In this document: piece by piece, positions 51,320 to 60,368 of the stretch | How the letters are laid out: each line of letters opens with the position of its first letter | Numbering within the stretch: the first letter of the stretch is position 1 | DNA from: Pelomonas sp047654805 | GTDB lineage: Bacteria > Pseudomonadota > Gammaproteobacteria > Burkholderiales > Burkholderiaceae_C | Direction of reading: 5' to 3' | Length of the DNA: 64,000 nucleotides | Assembly: GCF_047654805.1 (NCBI RefSeq) | Contig: NZ_JASGIV010000001.1 | Location: forward strand, 5,580,001-5,644,000 | The notes under the pieces: model-generated | The model's database searches: none | The model's input: only the letters and a program-made list of their open reading frames with translations | Told to the model about the DNA's origin: nothing | Position numbers and translations under genes: made by a program

Positions 51320-52795
51320 TCAGGGATGCGCCGCCATCACTTGTGCGACCGCGGCCGTCAGGCGCTTGCCGTAAGGCACATGCAGGAACTCGTTGGGGCC
51401 ATGGGCATTGCTCTTCGGACCCAGCACGCCGCAGACCATCATCTGCGCGGCCGGGAAGCCTTTTTGCAGCATGCTCATCAGCGGGATGGTGCCGCCCTGG
51501 CCGATGTAGCCGACCGGCGCGCCGAAGTGGGCGAGACTGGCGTCGTTGAGCGCCTGGCTCAGCCAGGGCGACAGGTCGGGGGTGTTCCAGCCGGTGGCAC
51601 CGAAGGCACCGGCGCGGCCGTCGGGTACAAAGCTGACCTTGGCGTTGTAGGGTGCGTTGTCCTCCAGCAGCGCCTTCAGCTCCAGCGCCGCGGCGTTGCC
51701 GTCGATCAGTGGCGGTAGACGCAAGGACAGCTTGAAGGCCGTGTAGGGCCGCAGCACGTTGCCGGCGTTCTTCAGTTCTGGAAAGCCGTCGGCGCCCACC
51801 ACCGACAGCGTCGGCCGCCACGTGCGGTTCAACAGCACCTCGACCGGATCGGTCGTCACCGGCAGCACGGGGCCGCCGTCCGCACCACAGGCCCAGGGCA
51901 TGCGCTTGTAGACCTCGTCCTTCAGGATGGCTGCCGTCGCGCGCGCCTGCTCCAGGCGAGCGCCGGGGATCTCGCAGTGAAAGCTCTCGGGCAGCAGCCG
52001 CCCGGTCTTGCTGTCCTCCAACCGGTCCAGGACCTGGCGCAGGATGCGAAAGCTCGACGGCACGGCGCCTGATGCGTCGCCGCTGTGGATGCCCTCGGTC
52101 AGCACCTCGACCTTGAGCACGCCCGACACCATCCCGCGCAGCGAGGTCGTCAGCCACAGCTGGTCGTAGTTGCCGGCGCCAGAGTCCAGGCAGACGACAA
52201 GCGACACATTGCCCAGGCGGGGCTTGAGCAGGTCGATGTAGGCCGGCAGGTCGAAGCTGCCGCTCTCCTCGCAGGTCTCGATGACGCCCACACAGCGCGG
52301 ACGCGGGATGCCCTGCTGATCCAGCGCCATGATGGCCGTCAGCGACGCATAGACCGCATAGCCGTCGTCCGCGCCGCCGCGGCCATACAGCAGGCCGTCC
52401 TCGTACTTGGGCGTCCACGGCCCCAGGTCGCTGCGCCAGCCGCTGAACTCGGGCTGCTTGTCCAGGTGGCCGTAAAGGACGATGGTGTTATCGCATCCAG
52501 CCTTGGTGGCCGGCACCTCGAAGAAGATGACCGGCGTGCGCCCAGGGATGCGCACCACCTCGAGCTTGAGGCCCGCGACCTTCTTGCTCTCCACCCAGGC
52601 GGCGGCCTGCGTCAGCACCTTCTCGATGTAGCCATGCGCCGCCCAGTCGGCATCGAACATCGGGCTCTTGGCGGGAATGGCGATGTAGTCGGTCAGGGCC
52701 GGGACGATTTCCTCGTCCCAGATCGCAGACGCGAATGCGCCCAGCGCGCTGGCCTCGTCGGCTTGCAGAGGCAGGTTGGGATCACGGGCATTCAT
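51320..52795 (-). CDS. M20-family metallopeptidase (dipeptidase-like)
   Basis: 491 residues. The metal motifs are TIVLYGHLDKQPEFSGW, LYGRGGADDGYAVYASLTAI, VIETCEESGSFDLPAYIDLL and ALNDASLAHFGAPVGYIGQG to HGPNEFLH. The size and the central dimerisation insert match M20 dipeptidases. It is cytoplasmic, with no signal peptide. It probably hydrolyses dipeptides or acyl-amino acids; no partner pathway is evident. It is co-directional with the LysR gene and divergent from a diguanylate cyclase. Confidence 0.9.
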   Translation of the reverse strand: MNARDPNLPLQADEASALGAFASAIWDEEIVPALTDYIAIPAKSPMFDADWAAHGYIEKVLTQAAAWVESKKVAGLKLEVVRIPGRTPVIFFEVPATKAGCDNTIVLYGHLDKQPEFSGWRSDLGPWTPKYEDGLLYGRGGADDGYAVYASLTAIMALDQQGIPRPRCVGVIETCEESGSFDLPAYIDLLKPRLGNVSLVVCLDSGAGNYDQLWLTTSLRGMVSGVLKVEVLTEGIHSGDASGAVPSSFRILRQVLDRLEDSKTGRLLPESFHCEIPGARLEQARATAAILKDEVYKRMPWACGADGGPVLPVTTDPVEVLLNRTWRPTLSVVGADGFPELKNAGNVLRPYTAFKLSLRLPPLIDGNAAALELKALLEDNAPYNAKVSFVPDGRAGAFGATGWNTPDLSPWLSQALNDASLAHFGAPVGYIGQGGTIPLMSMLQKGFPAAQMMVCGVLGPKSNAHGPNEFLHVPYGKRLTAAVAQVMAAHP

Positions 52796-52869
52796 GGCTT
52801 ACTCCGGGGTGTCGCTGACACATTCGACGAGTTTAGGCGCTCCCATAATGGGCCACTGCTCCGTCGCCC

Positions 52870-54642
52870 ATGCGCCTGACCCGCCTATTCCTTCTGACGA
52901 CCGGACTCCTGCTCAGCCTGGTGACCGTGCTGCTGCTGCGTTCCGCCTGGGCCGACTGGCGCACCGTCGTGACGGCTGAGACTGGCCTGGTGGCCATGCA
53001 GCGCGCCTACCTTGCCATGAAGGTGGCGGAGAAGGCTTCGGCCGAGCGCGGGCCTGCCAACCAGGTGCTCAGCGATGGCGAGCCCGTCGATCCGGCCAAG
53101 CGAGCCCGGCTGGCCGAGTTTCGCCGCGCCACAGATGCGGCATTCGATACAGCCGGCGCGGCGCTTGCCGATGCGCGGGACGGTGCTGCCGCCACCGGCC
53201 TGGCGGAGCTGCGCCAGGCGCGCGAGGAGCTCGTGCGAGCCAGGACCGAGGTGGACCGCGTTGCCGGGCTGCCCTCTGCCCTGCGCAGCGCGCCCGGCGC
53301 GCGTGTGACGCGTGGGCCGGTCGATCGCATGTTCGCCGTCGTCGACACCTTGTTCGGCAGCGTGACGACGCTGTCCGCCGAGGCCGAGACCATCTACCCT
53401 GAGCTGGCCCTGCCTCTGGTCGGCGCGCGCTACGCTGCCGAGCTGCGCGAGTACGCGGGCCGACTCGGATCGGAGTTCAACACGCCGCTGGCGACGCGCG
53501 CGCCGCTGACTCGCGGCGAGCAGCACGCCATCCAGCGGCTCGAAGGTCGCATCGAGCAGCTGCGCCGCCTCATCAGCCTGCAGGTCCGGCGCGCTGATGC
53601 GCCACTGCGTGATGCTGTCGAGCGCATGGAGGCGCGTTACTTCGGGGAGGACTTGCCCTTTGTGCATGAGCTGACCGAGCGCGGCCAGGCCGGCCAGGCG
53701 TATGGCGTCGACGCCGCGGCCTTCGTGGCCCGCTACGTGCCGCCCATGCAGAGCATCGTCGAGCTGCGGGATACGCTGTTCGAGGCCGGACGGCAGGCGG
53801 CCGGCGCGCGCGTGGCCGCCACGCGCGAACGTCTCGTCGTCAATGTTGCGCTGGGAGTGGCCGTGCTGTGCATCGAGCTGGGCGTCTTCCTCCTCATCCG
53901 CCACCGCGTGCTGATGCCCCTGCTCAGCAGCACGCGGACTATGACGGCCATCATGCAGGGCCGCGTGCCACCGTCCGACCATGAGGCGCCGGCCGAGCGC
54001 CACGACGAGATCGGCGCCATGCAACGCGCCGTGGCGGCGTTGCGCGACGCCACGCTGCGCAGCCGCGCGCTGGAGGCGGAGCGCGAGCAGCTCATCGAGC
54101 GGCTACGTGTTGCCAGCGACACCGACTTCCTGACCGGCCTGCCCAACCGTCGCGCCTTTGCCGAGCGGGCCGGAGGCCTGCTGGCTCAGGCGCGCCGCCA
54201 TGGCTGGCCCGTGGCGCTGCTGGTCTTCGACCTGGACCACTTCAAGCGTATCAATGACCAGCACGGCCACCTGGTAGGTGATCAGGTGCTGCGTGCCGCT
54301 GCGGCCATCGCCCGCGACGAGATCCGCCAAGGCGAGCTGCTGGCCCGCCATGGCGGCGAAGAGTTCGTCATGCTGGCGCCAAACTGCGGCCCCGACCAAG
54401 CCCTGCAGCTCGCCGAGCGCCTGCGTACGACACTGGCTGACACGCCCATCACGACGGCCGAAGGCCTGACGCTTCGCATCAGTGCCAGCTTCGGCGTGGC
54501 CTGCGCCAAGGCACGCGAGCTGGTCGACCTGGACCGCCTGTTCCACGATGCCGACCAGGCCCTCTATGCCGCCAAAGCACAGGGGCGCAACTGCGTGGTC
54601 CGCGCCGGCGCGCTGACGCAATCCGTGCGCAACGCTGGCTGA
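52870..54642 (+). CDS. Membrane diguanylate cyclase
   Basis: 590 residues. The first transmembrane helix (LFLLTTGLLLSLVTVLLLRS) is followed by a helical periplasmic sensor of about 300 residues, a second helix (VNVALGVAVLCIELGVFLLI), a HAMP-like linker and a GGDEF domain. The active site GGEEF (ARHGGEEFVMLAP) is near residue 495, with DFLTGLPNRRAFAER before it. An RxxD inhibitory site is not clearly present. It should synthesise c-di-GMP in response to an unknown periplasmic cue. Confidence 0.93.
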   Translation: MRLTRLFLLTTGLLLSLVTVLLLRSAWADWRTVVTAETGLVAMQRAYLAMKVAEKASAERGPANQVLSDGEPVDPAKRARLAEFRRATDAAFDTAGAALADARDGAAATGLAELRQAREELVRARTEVDRVAGLPSALRSAPGARVTRGPVDRMFAVVDTLFGSVTTLSAEAETIYPELALPLVGARYAAELREYAGRLGSEFNTPLATRAPLTRGEQHAIQRLEGRIEQLRRLISLQVRRADAPLRDAVERMEARYFGEDLPFVHELTERGQAGQAYGVDAAAFVARYVPPMQSIVELRDTLFEAGRQAAGARVAATRERLVVNVALGVAVLCIELGVFLLIRHRVLMPLLSSTRTMTAIMQGRVPPSDHEAPAERHDEIGAMQRAVAALRDATLRSRALEAEREQLIERLRVASDTDFLTGLPNRRAFAERAGGLLAQARRHGWPVALLVFDLDHFKRINDQHGHLVGDQVLRAAAAIARDEIRQGELLARHGGEEFVMLAPNCGPDQALQLAERLRTTLADTPITTAEGLTLRISASFGVACAKARELVDLDRLFHDADQALYAAKAQGRNCVVRAGALTQSVRNAG

Positions 54643-54973
54643 TGCCACGCTTGCCGAGGCGTGCTGGGGAAAACTCAGGCCTGGCTGGCATGCATACCTA
54701 TGGTGCCGGCTGGAGTGGTGATGGCCGTGTCGCTTGGGCGCGGGCGCTGCAGCTGGACAAGCGGCCGACCGTCATCGCCGCCACCCAGGGTGCGCCGCCG
54801 TCCACGGGCAGTCGCATCAACCGCATTGGCTCGCGAACGGGGAACGATGAGCGTGCCGAGGACGGCCAGACCCGGGGCCCAGATGCGTGGGTGTGCGGCC
54901 TGACGGGCTCCTATCAGGCTGCGTCGCCGCCCTGAGTTAGGCTGGAGGCACCCGTTTTCGAAAGTTCGTCGCC
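54643..54973. other. Gene-free stretch behind the diguanylate cyclase
   Basis: Open frames exist here but have low-complexity, protein-unlike content and no ribosome binding site. A short hairpin (CACGC with GCGTG) lies at about 54646-54663, just behind the cyclase stop. Nothing else was seen. Confidence 0.4.
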
Positions 54974-55180
54974 ATGAAGATCCAGACCGCCGCCATCGCT
55001 CTCGCCGTCATGCTGGGCGCCGCTTTCGCCGCCCCTGCCGCGGAGGCGCGCGTGAGCCAGCATCACAAGGCCAGCCACGTCAGCAGCGGCGTGCAGGCCA
55101 AGGCCGGCACGAAAAAGCCCGCCAAGGCCAAGCACAAGAAGAAGGCCGGCAAGAAGGCCCACAAGAAGACGCCGGGTTGA
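54974..55180 (+). CDS. Small secreted Lys/His-rich protein
   Basis: 68 residues. A signal peptide (MKIQTAAIALAVMLGAAFAA, cut near AEA) precedes a mature part with RVSQHHKASHVSSG and a strongly basic tail made of KKPAKAKHKKKAGKKAHKK. The charge suggests binding to polyanions such as DNA, LPS or periplasmic acids, or metal binding through His. No family is recognised. The ribosome binding site is weak. It is convergent with metW, 9 bp away. Confidence 0.55.
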   Translation: MKIQTAAIALAVMLGAAFAAPAAEARVSQHHKASHVSSGVQAKAGTKKPAKAKHKKKAGKKAHKKTPG

Positions 55181-55189
55181 GGTCGGTCG

Positions 55190-55765
55190 TCACTCGCGCT
55201 CGAACTTGAACACTGCGACGCTGGCCATGAGATTGGGCAGCGAACGCACCGGCTGGCCGTCCTGCAGGCCGAAGCTGTCCAGGATCTTGAGCCGGTTCTT
55301 GCGCGCCAGCACGCCGAAGTCGGCGAAGGTGCCGACGCGGATGTTGGGCGTGTCGTACCACTCATAGGGCAGGGCGCGTGTGACCGGCATGCGGCCCAGC
55401 AGCACCTGTAGCCGGTTGGGCCAGTGGGCGAAGTTGGGGAAGCTGACGATACCCATCTTGCCGACGCGCGCCGTCTCCTTGAGCATCTGCTCGGCATTGC
55501 GCAGGTGCTGCAGCGTCTCCAGTTGCAGCACGACGTCGAAGCTCTGGTCCTCGAAGATGGAGAGACCTTCCTCCAGGTTGCGCTGGATGACGTTGACGCC
55601 TCGCTTGACGCAGGCCAGCAGGTTGCCATCGTCCAGCTCCACGCCGTAGCCGCTACAGCCCTTGTGCTTGATGAGGTGCTCCAGCAGCTCGCCAGTGCCG
55701 CAGCCCAGGTCCAGCACGCGCGAGCCCGGTGGCACCAGGGCCGCGATGGCGGGGTCGAAACTCAT
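55190..55765 (-). CDS. metW: Methionine biosynthesis protein MetW
   Basis: 191 residues. The SAM-dependent methyltransferase fold has VLDLGCGTGELLEHLI, VIQRNLEEGLSIFEDQSFDV and MGIVSFPNFAHWPNRLQVLL, the MetW signature. It partners MetX for efficient homoserine O-succinylation in many proteobacteria. The ATG overlaps the metX stop (ATGA). Confidence 0.95.
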   Translation of the reverse strand: MSFDPAIAALVPPGSRVLDLGCGTGELLEHLIKHKGCSGYGVELDDGNLLACVKRGVNVIQRNLEEGLSIFEDQSFDVVLQLETLQHLRNAEQMLKETARVGKMGIVSFPNFAHWPNRLQVLLGRMPVTRALPYEWYDTPNIRVGTFADFGVLARKNRLKILDSFGLQDGQPVRSLPNLMASVAVFKFERE

Positions 55766-56934
55766 ACCGCCACCCCCTTGAACTGCAGCGTGACAGGCCT
55801 TTCCAGCTCTCCCGCGATGCGCTCGAAATAGGCCCGCAGGACGCCGTGGTAACGCGGATCGTCGAGCAGGAAGGCGTCATGGCCGTGCGGTGCGTCGATC
55901 TCCGCGTACGACACGTCCAGCCGGTTGTCGAGCAGCGCCTTGACGATCTCGCGCGAGCGTGCCGGCGAGAAGCGCCAGTCGGTCGTGAAGCTCGCCACCA
56001 GGAACTTGGCACGTGCGCTGGCGAAGGCCCGCGCCAGGTCGCCGCCGTGCTCGGCCGCGGGATCGAAATAGTCCAGCGCGCGCGTGATCAGCAGATAGGT
56101 GTTGGCGTCAAAGTAGTCGCTGAACTTGTCGCCCTGGTAGCGGAGGTAGCTCTCGATCTGGAACTCGATGTCCTGTGTCGAATAGCCGAGCTCCCCGGAC
56201 TTCAGCTCGCGGCCGAACTTCTCGGCCATGACGTCATCGCTGAGATACGTGATGTGGCCGATCATGCGTGCCACGCGCAGGCCGCGCTTGGGCACCACGC
56301 CGTGGGCGTAGAAATGTCCGCCGTGGAAGTCTGGGTCGGTCACGATGGCACGGCGCGCCACCTCGTTGAAGGCGATGTTCTGTGCTGACAAGTTGGGTGC
56401 GGTCGCAATGGCGATGCAGTGGGCCAGCCGCTCCGGGTAGCGCAGCGCCCAGTCCAGCGCCTGCATGCCGCCCAAGGACCCGCCCAGCACGGCCGCCAGC
56501 TTCAGGATGCCGAAACGCTCGACAACGCGGGCCTGCGCGTCCACCCAGTCCTGCACGGTGACGACTGGGAAGTCTGCGCCCCAGGCCCGGCCGGTCGCCG
56601 GATTGGCGTGCATGGGTCCGGTGGAGCCGAAACAGGAGCCGAGGTTGTTGACGCCGATGACGAAGAACTTGTCGGTGTCCAGCGGCTTGCCCGGGCCGAT
56701 GAGGTTGTCCCACCAGCCCTCGCTCTTCGGCTGGCCGGCATAGCTGCCGGCGACATGGTGGCTGGCGTTCAGCGCATGGCAGACCAGCACGGCGTTGCTG
56801 CGCTCGGCATTGAGCTGGCCATAGGTCTCGACCATCAGGTCGTAGGGTCCCAGGCTTGCGCCGCTGCGCAGCGGCAGCGGCTCGTCGAAATGAAAACTCT
56901 GCGGCGATACGTCGCCGACGCTTCGGCCCGTCAT
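55762..56934 (-). CDS. metX: Homoserine O-acyltransferase MetX
   Basis: 390 residues. The alpha/beta-hydrolase acyltransferase has VLVCHALNASHHVAG, the nucleophile elbow LGGSLGGMQALDWAL, then SARAKFLVASFTTDWRFSPA and DAPHGHDAFLL for Asp and His. It acylates homoserine as the first step of methionine synthesis; in metX-metW organisms the donor is normally succinyl-CoA. GGAGT lies 6 bp before the ATG. A terminator hairpin sits right before this ribosome binding site, described separately. Confidence 0.95.
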   Translation of the reverse strand: MTGRSVGDVSPQSFHFDEPLPLRSGASLGPYDLMVETYGQLNAERSNAVLVCHALNASHHVAGSYAGQPKSEGWWDNLIGPGKPLDTDKFFVIGVNNLGSCFGSTGPMHANPATGRAWGADFPVVTVQDWVDAQARVVERFGILKLAAVLGGSLGGMQALDWALRYPERLAHCIAIATAPNLSAQNIAFNEVARRAIVTDPDFHGGHFYAHGVVPKRGLRVARMIGHITYLSDDVMAEKFGRELKSGELGYSTQDIEFQIESYLRYQGDKFSDYFDANTYLLITRALDYFDPAAEHGGDLARAFASARAKFLVASFTTDWRFSPARSREIVKALLDNRLDVSYAEIDAPHGHDAFLLDDPRYHGVLRAYFERIAGELERPVTLQFKGVAV

Positions 56935-57003
56935 GGCCTTACTCCAATGAAAAAACCGGCGGCCACTGTTGCGGACGCCGGTTGCTTCGGAGTCCTGTTT
57001 AGC
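56935..57003 (-). promoter_or_regulatory. Structured metX leader with terminator and SD-pairing helix
   Basis: On the minus strand AACCGGCG (56983-56976) pairs with CGCCGGTT (56961-56954), and a run of six T (56955-56950) follows: an intrinsic terminator only 15 bp before the metX ATG. Outside it, ACTCCGA (56993-56987) can pair with TTGGAGT (56947-56941), which contains the metX ribosome binding site. The whole leader is about 70 nt. The arrangement suggests transcriptional or translational control of metX, possibly by a metabolite. Pairing was done by eye. Confidence 0.55.
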
Positions 57004-57007
57004 GGCA

Positions 57008-57035
57008 TTTATAGAGCGCCCGCAATCCGGAACAA
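57008..57035 (-). promoter_or_regulatory. Probable sigma70 promoter of metX-metW
   Basis: Minus strand TTGTTC (57035-57030), a 16-bp spacer, then TATAAA (57013-57008). It would start transcription near 57001, giving the leader described above. Confidence 0.55.
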
Positions 57036-57072
57036 ATCGGCGCTATGGAGCGGCATTCTATGCCGTCCACCG

Positions 57073-58407
57073 TCATCGCTGTCCGTCGAGGCGGAACTGC
57101 GCCACCGCGCCGGCCAGCAGCTGCAGCTGCTGGCGCAGACTGTCGGCAGCGGCGGCCGACTGCTCCACCAACGCGGCGTTCTGTTGCGTCATGTCGTCGA
57201 GCTGGCTGACGGCGCCATTGATCTGGCCGATGCGCGCACTCTGGTCGGCCGCGCCAGCGGCCACCTCGCCGATCATGTCGCTGACCTTCTGCACGTTGTC
57301 GACGATCTCCTGCATCGTCGCTCCGGCATGCTGAACCAGGCGCGCGCCAGTTTCGGTGCGTTCGACGCTGGCGGTGATCAGCGACTTGATCTCGCGTGCC
57401 GCGCCGGCCGAGCGTTGCGCCAGCGAGCGCACCTCGGTCGCGACGACGGCGAAGCCCTTGCCCTGCTCGCCCGCACGCGCCGCTTCGACGGCCGCGTTCA
57501 GTGCCAGGATGTTGGTCTGGAACGCAATGCTGTCGATCAGGCCCACGATGTCGCCGATGCGGCGCGAGCTGGCATTGATCTCGTCCATCGTCGAGACCAC
57601 TTCGGAAACTTCCTGGCCGCCGCGCTGCGCGACCTCGGCCGCGCCCGCAGCCAGCTCGCGTGCCTTGCCAGCCGCGTCGGCGCCGTGGCGCACGCCCTGC
57701 GTCAGCTCGTCCATGGAATTGGTCGTACGCTGCAGGCTGGACGCCGTGCGCTCGGTGCGCTGGCTGAGGTCGTGGTTGCCCGCGGCGACTTCGTCGCTGG
57801 CTGTCTCGATGCTGAGCGCCGAAGTCTTGACCTGACTGACCAGGCCGCGCAGGCTGGCCTGCATCGAATCCAGGGCGCGCAGCAGGTCGGAGGCTTCGTC
57901 GCGGCCGGCAATGCGCACGTTGTTGTTCAGGTCGCCGCCGGCAATGGACTGTGCCACCGTGCAGGCGTAGCGCATGGGGGTAGTGATGGTGGAGGAGTTG
58001 ATCAGCGTCAGTGGCACCACCAGCACCAGCACCAGGGCCAGCACGGCCAGCGCACGCCAGCGGATGCGCTGCATCTCGGCGCCGAACTCGGCCTCGGCCG
58101 CTCGGGCCTGCTGGTCCACGGCGCCGGCCATCGTCTCCACGCGCTTTTCGATCTCGCGCAGCTTCTCCTGGGGGCGCTCGGGCGAACCGTCCGCCTGGCG
58201 TACCTCGGCCAGCGCCTGGCGGATGGCGGTGAGCTGCTGGACGTCCTGCGTCATGCGCGCTGTGGCATCAGCATGGAGCGCCATCAGCTGGCGGCCACCG
58301 AGCAGGCCGGTGAGGGCCAGGGTCGCGAACATCAGCAGCACCATGGCGATGGCCCCGTGCATGCGGGTGCGGATCGTGAAACTGCGCATCCAGGTGGCGA
58401 CATTCAT
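57073..58407 (-). CDS. Methyl-accepting chemotaxis protein
   Basis: 444 residues. Helix 1 (HGAIAMVLLMFATLALTGLL), a short periplasmic part of about 75 residues, helix 2 (ALAVLALVLVLVVPLTLINS), HAMP, then the signalling domain with the hairpin tip IGDIVGLIDSIAFQTNILAL and AAVEAARAGEQGKGFAVVAT. The sensor is too small for a full four-helix bundle, so its ligand is unclear. It is a single gene; the terminator-like hairpin before metX lies 90 bp behind it. Confidence 0.93.
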   Translation of the reverse strand: MNVATWMRSFTIRTRMHGAIAMVLLMFATLALTGLLGGRQLMALHADATARMTQDVQQLTAIRQALAEVRQADGSPERPQEKLREIEKRVETMAGAVDQQARAAEAEFGAEMQRIRWRALAVLALVLVLVVPLTLINSSTITTPMRYACTVAQSIAGGDLNNNVRIAGRDEASDLLRALDSMQASLRGLVSQVKTSALSIETASDEVAAGNHDLSQRTERTASSLQRTTNSMDELTQGVRHGADAAGKARELAAGAAEVAQRGGQEVSEVVSTMDEINASSRRIGDIVGLIDSIAFQTNILALNAAVEAARAGEQGKGFAVVATEVRSLAQRSAGAAREIKSLITASVERTETGARLVQHAGATMQEIVDNVQKVSDMIGEVAAGAADQSARIGQINGAVSQLDDMTQQNAALVEQSAAAADSLRQQLQLLAGAVAQFRLDGQR

Positions 58408-58560
58408 GGCCTTGCTTCCTTGCTCCTTGCCGGGCCGCCGGTTGCGACCTCCTAGTCAGGATGCTAATGATCGGGTCGATGCTGGCAAGAAGAGATTGGC
58501 TGTGCCTTGCGATTTGCCGAACACTTCGCGAAAAGTCCCGCCCCATGTGGAGTTGTTGCC

Positions 58561-59506
58561 ATGAAACGTATCTTTCTGTCAGCGATCGCTGCGCTGCTGG
58601 CCGGTTGCGGCGACCGGCCAGCCGGTGGCTGGACGGGTTATGCCGAGGCTGAGCTGGTCTACATCGCCCCCCCCGGTGGCCGGGAGGCTCACCGACCTTG
58701 CCGTGCGCTCGGGCGAGGCCGTCACGGCCGGCCAGCCGCTGTTTGAGCTGGACGCGACGCCTGAACTCGCGGCCGACTCCGAGGCGCAGGCGCGTGCGCA
58801 GAGCGCCTTGGCCCAGGCCCGTGACGCCGACAAGGGCCGGCGCGCGCCCGAGCTGGCCGTCACGCGCGCACAGCTGGAACAGGCGCGCGCCGCCGAGCGC
58901 CTGGCCGACGTGGATCTCGTGCGCCAGCAGCAACTGCTGGCCCAGGGTTTCGTGGCCCAGGCCCGCGTGGACGACGCAGCGACGACGCTGACCCAGGCGC
59001 GTGCCCGCGTCGCCGAGCTCGAGTCGGCACTGGCGGTTGCCCGGCTGCCTTCGCGTGAAGACGAGCGCGTGGCCGCCCGTGCGCTGGCCGACGCGGCGCA
59101 GAGCGGCCGCGCGCAGACGGCCTGGCGCGTCGAGCAGAAGCGCCAAAGCGCGCCCGTGTCGGCTCGCGTGCAGGACATCTTCCTGCGGCCCGGCGAGTGG
59201 GTAGCGGCTGGCCAGCCCGTGCTGGCGCTGCTGCCGCCGGCCAATCGCAAGGCGCGCTTCTACGTGCCGCAGTCCGCGCTGGGCGGCCTGAAGCTGGACG
59301 CCACCGTGCAGTTGCACTGCGACGGCTGCGGCGCCGCCATCCCGGCGCGCATCAGCTTCATCGCCGCAGGCCCCGAGTACACACCGCCGGTCATCTACTC
59401 CAACCAGCAGCGCGACAAGCTGGTCTTCCTCGTCGAGGCGCGTCCGGTGAAGGCCGAGGACTCGGAGCGGCTGCATCCGGGGCAACCGCTGGACGTCACG
59501 CCATGA
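58561..59506 (+). pseudogene. HlyD-family export adaptor lipoprotein, frameshifted at a C8 tract
   Basis: ATG 58561 with GGAG upstream opens a lipoprotein signal (MKRIFLSAIAALLAGCGDRP). After EAELVYIAPP the frame runs into C8 at 58667-58674. In the frame one base on, the proper protein continues: VAGRLTDLAVRSGEAVTAGQ, PLFELDATPELAADSEAQAR, a coiled-coil hairpin to about 59150, and APVSARVQDIFLRPGEWVAA. Seven C would restore a single frame of about 314 residues. It is a YbhG-like periplasmic adaptor for the ABC genes that follow. Phase variation, pseudogene or sequencing error are all possible. Confidence 0.82.
58667..58674 (+). repeat. C8 homopolymer at the frameshift in the export adaptor
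   Basis: Eight C in a row between the signal-peptide segment and the adaptor body. The downstream body is out of frame with the start at C8 and in frame at C7. Confidence 0.85.
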
Positions 59507-59588
59507 GCATCGGGTCCTTGACAACGCCCGCTCCGCTCAACACGAGCGTGCCCGGCCGGCCTTCAGGGGAGACGGGGGGCCTGGGGCA

Positions 59589-60368
59589 TTGAGCAGCGGC
59601 AACCCTGGTCGGCCGGGGAGCCCGGCAGCGCTGGCCATCGACGTGAAGGGGTTGAGCAAGTCCTATGGCGGCCGCCGGGTCGTCGATGGCGTGGACATTC
59701 AGGTTGCCGCCGGTCGCGTCGTCGGCTTCCTGGGCCCCAACGGCAGCGGCAAGACCACCTCGCTGCGCATGCTGTGCGGGCTACTGACGCCGGATGCTGG
59801 CGAGGGGCACGTGCTCGGCCTGGAGTTCCGCGGCCAGGCCGCCGAGGTCAAGCGCCAGGTCGGCTACATGACGCAGAAATTCGGCCTCTACGAGGACTTG
59901 TCCATCCGCGAGAACCTGGACTTCATCGCGCGGTTGTTCTCGATGGAGAACCGCAAGCAGGCTGTGGATGGGGCGTTGGAGCGGCTGGGCCTGGCGACGC
60001 GGCAGAAGCAGCTTGCCGGTGCGCTGTCCGGCGGCTGGAAGCAGCGCCTGGCGCTGGCAGGTTGCTTGCTGCACCAACCCAAGCTGCTGCTGCTGGACGA
60101 GCCGACGGCTGGCGTGGACCCCAAGGCCCGCCGCGAATTCTGGGATCACATCCACCGCCTCGCCGGGGAGGGCATCACGGTGCTGGTGTCCACCCACTAC
60201 ATGGACGAGGCCGAGCGCTGCGACGAGCTGGTGTACATCGCCTACGGCCGCGTGCTGGCGCGCGGCACGGCGGCGTCCATCGTGCAGGCCGCAGGCGCCA
60301 GCGACCTCGAGGACGCATTCGTGCGCCTCGTTGGCCATGCCACCGACAACTTCTCCGAAACCGCCTGA
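59589..60368 (+). CDS. ABC transporter ATP-binding protein (YbhF-like)
   Basis: 259 residues from TTG 59589; no better start lies upstream in frame. Walker A GPNGSGKTT, signature LSGGWKQR, Walker B LLLLDEPTAGVD, H-loop VSTHYMDEAE. It is the single-domain form of the DrrA/YbhF group. It is followed by a one-base stop/start overlap with the permease. With the adaptor and permease it forms a tripartite drug or lipid exporter; no outer-membrane channel gene is adjacent. Confidence 0.88.
   Translation: MSSGNPGRPGSPAALAIDVKGLSKSYGGRRVVDGVDIQVAAGRVVGFLGPNGSGKTTSLRMLCGLLTPDAGEGHVLGLEFRGQAAEVKRQVGYMTQKFGLYEDLSIRENLDFIARLFSMENRKQAVDGALERLGLATRQKQLAGALSGGWKQRLALAGCLLHQPKLLLLDEPTAGVDPKARREFWDHIHRLAGEGITVLVSTHYMDEAERCDELVYIAYGRVLARGTAASIVQAAGASDLEDAFVRLVGHATDNFSETA

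Noticed and set aside
54642..54935. 97-codon plus-strand ORF behind the diguanylate cyclase
   Set aside because: No ribosome binding site, low-complexity composition and no recognisable domain. A competing frame in the same place looks equally random.
59503..59592. 29-codon ORF between the adaptor and the ABC ATPase gene
   Set aside because: It starts at the adaptor stop and ends in a TTGA overlap with the ATPase, but has no conserved look. It may only be a translational coupler or chance.
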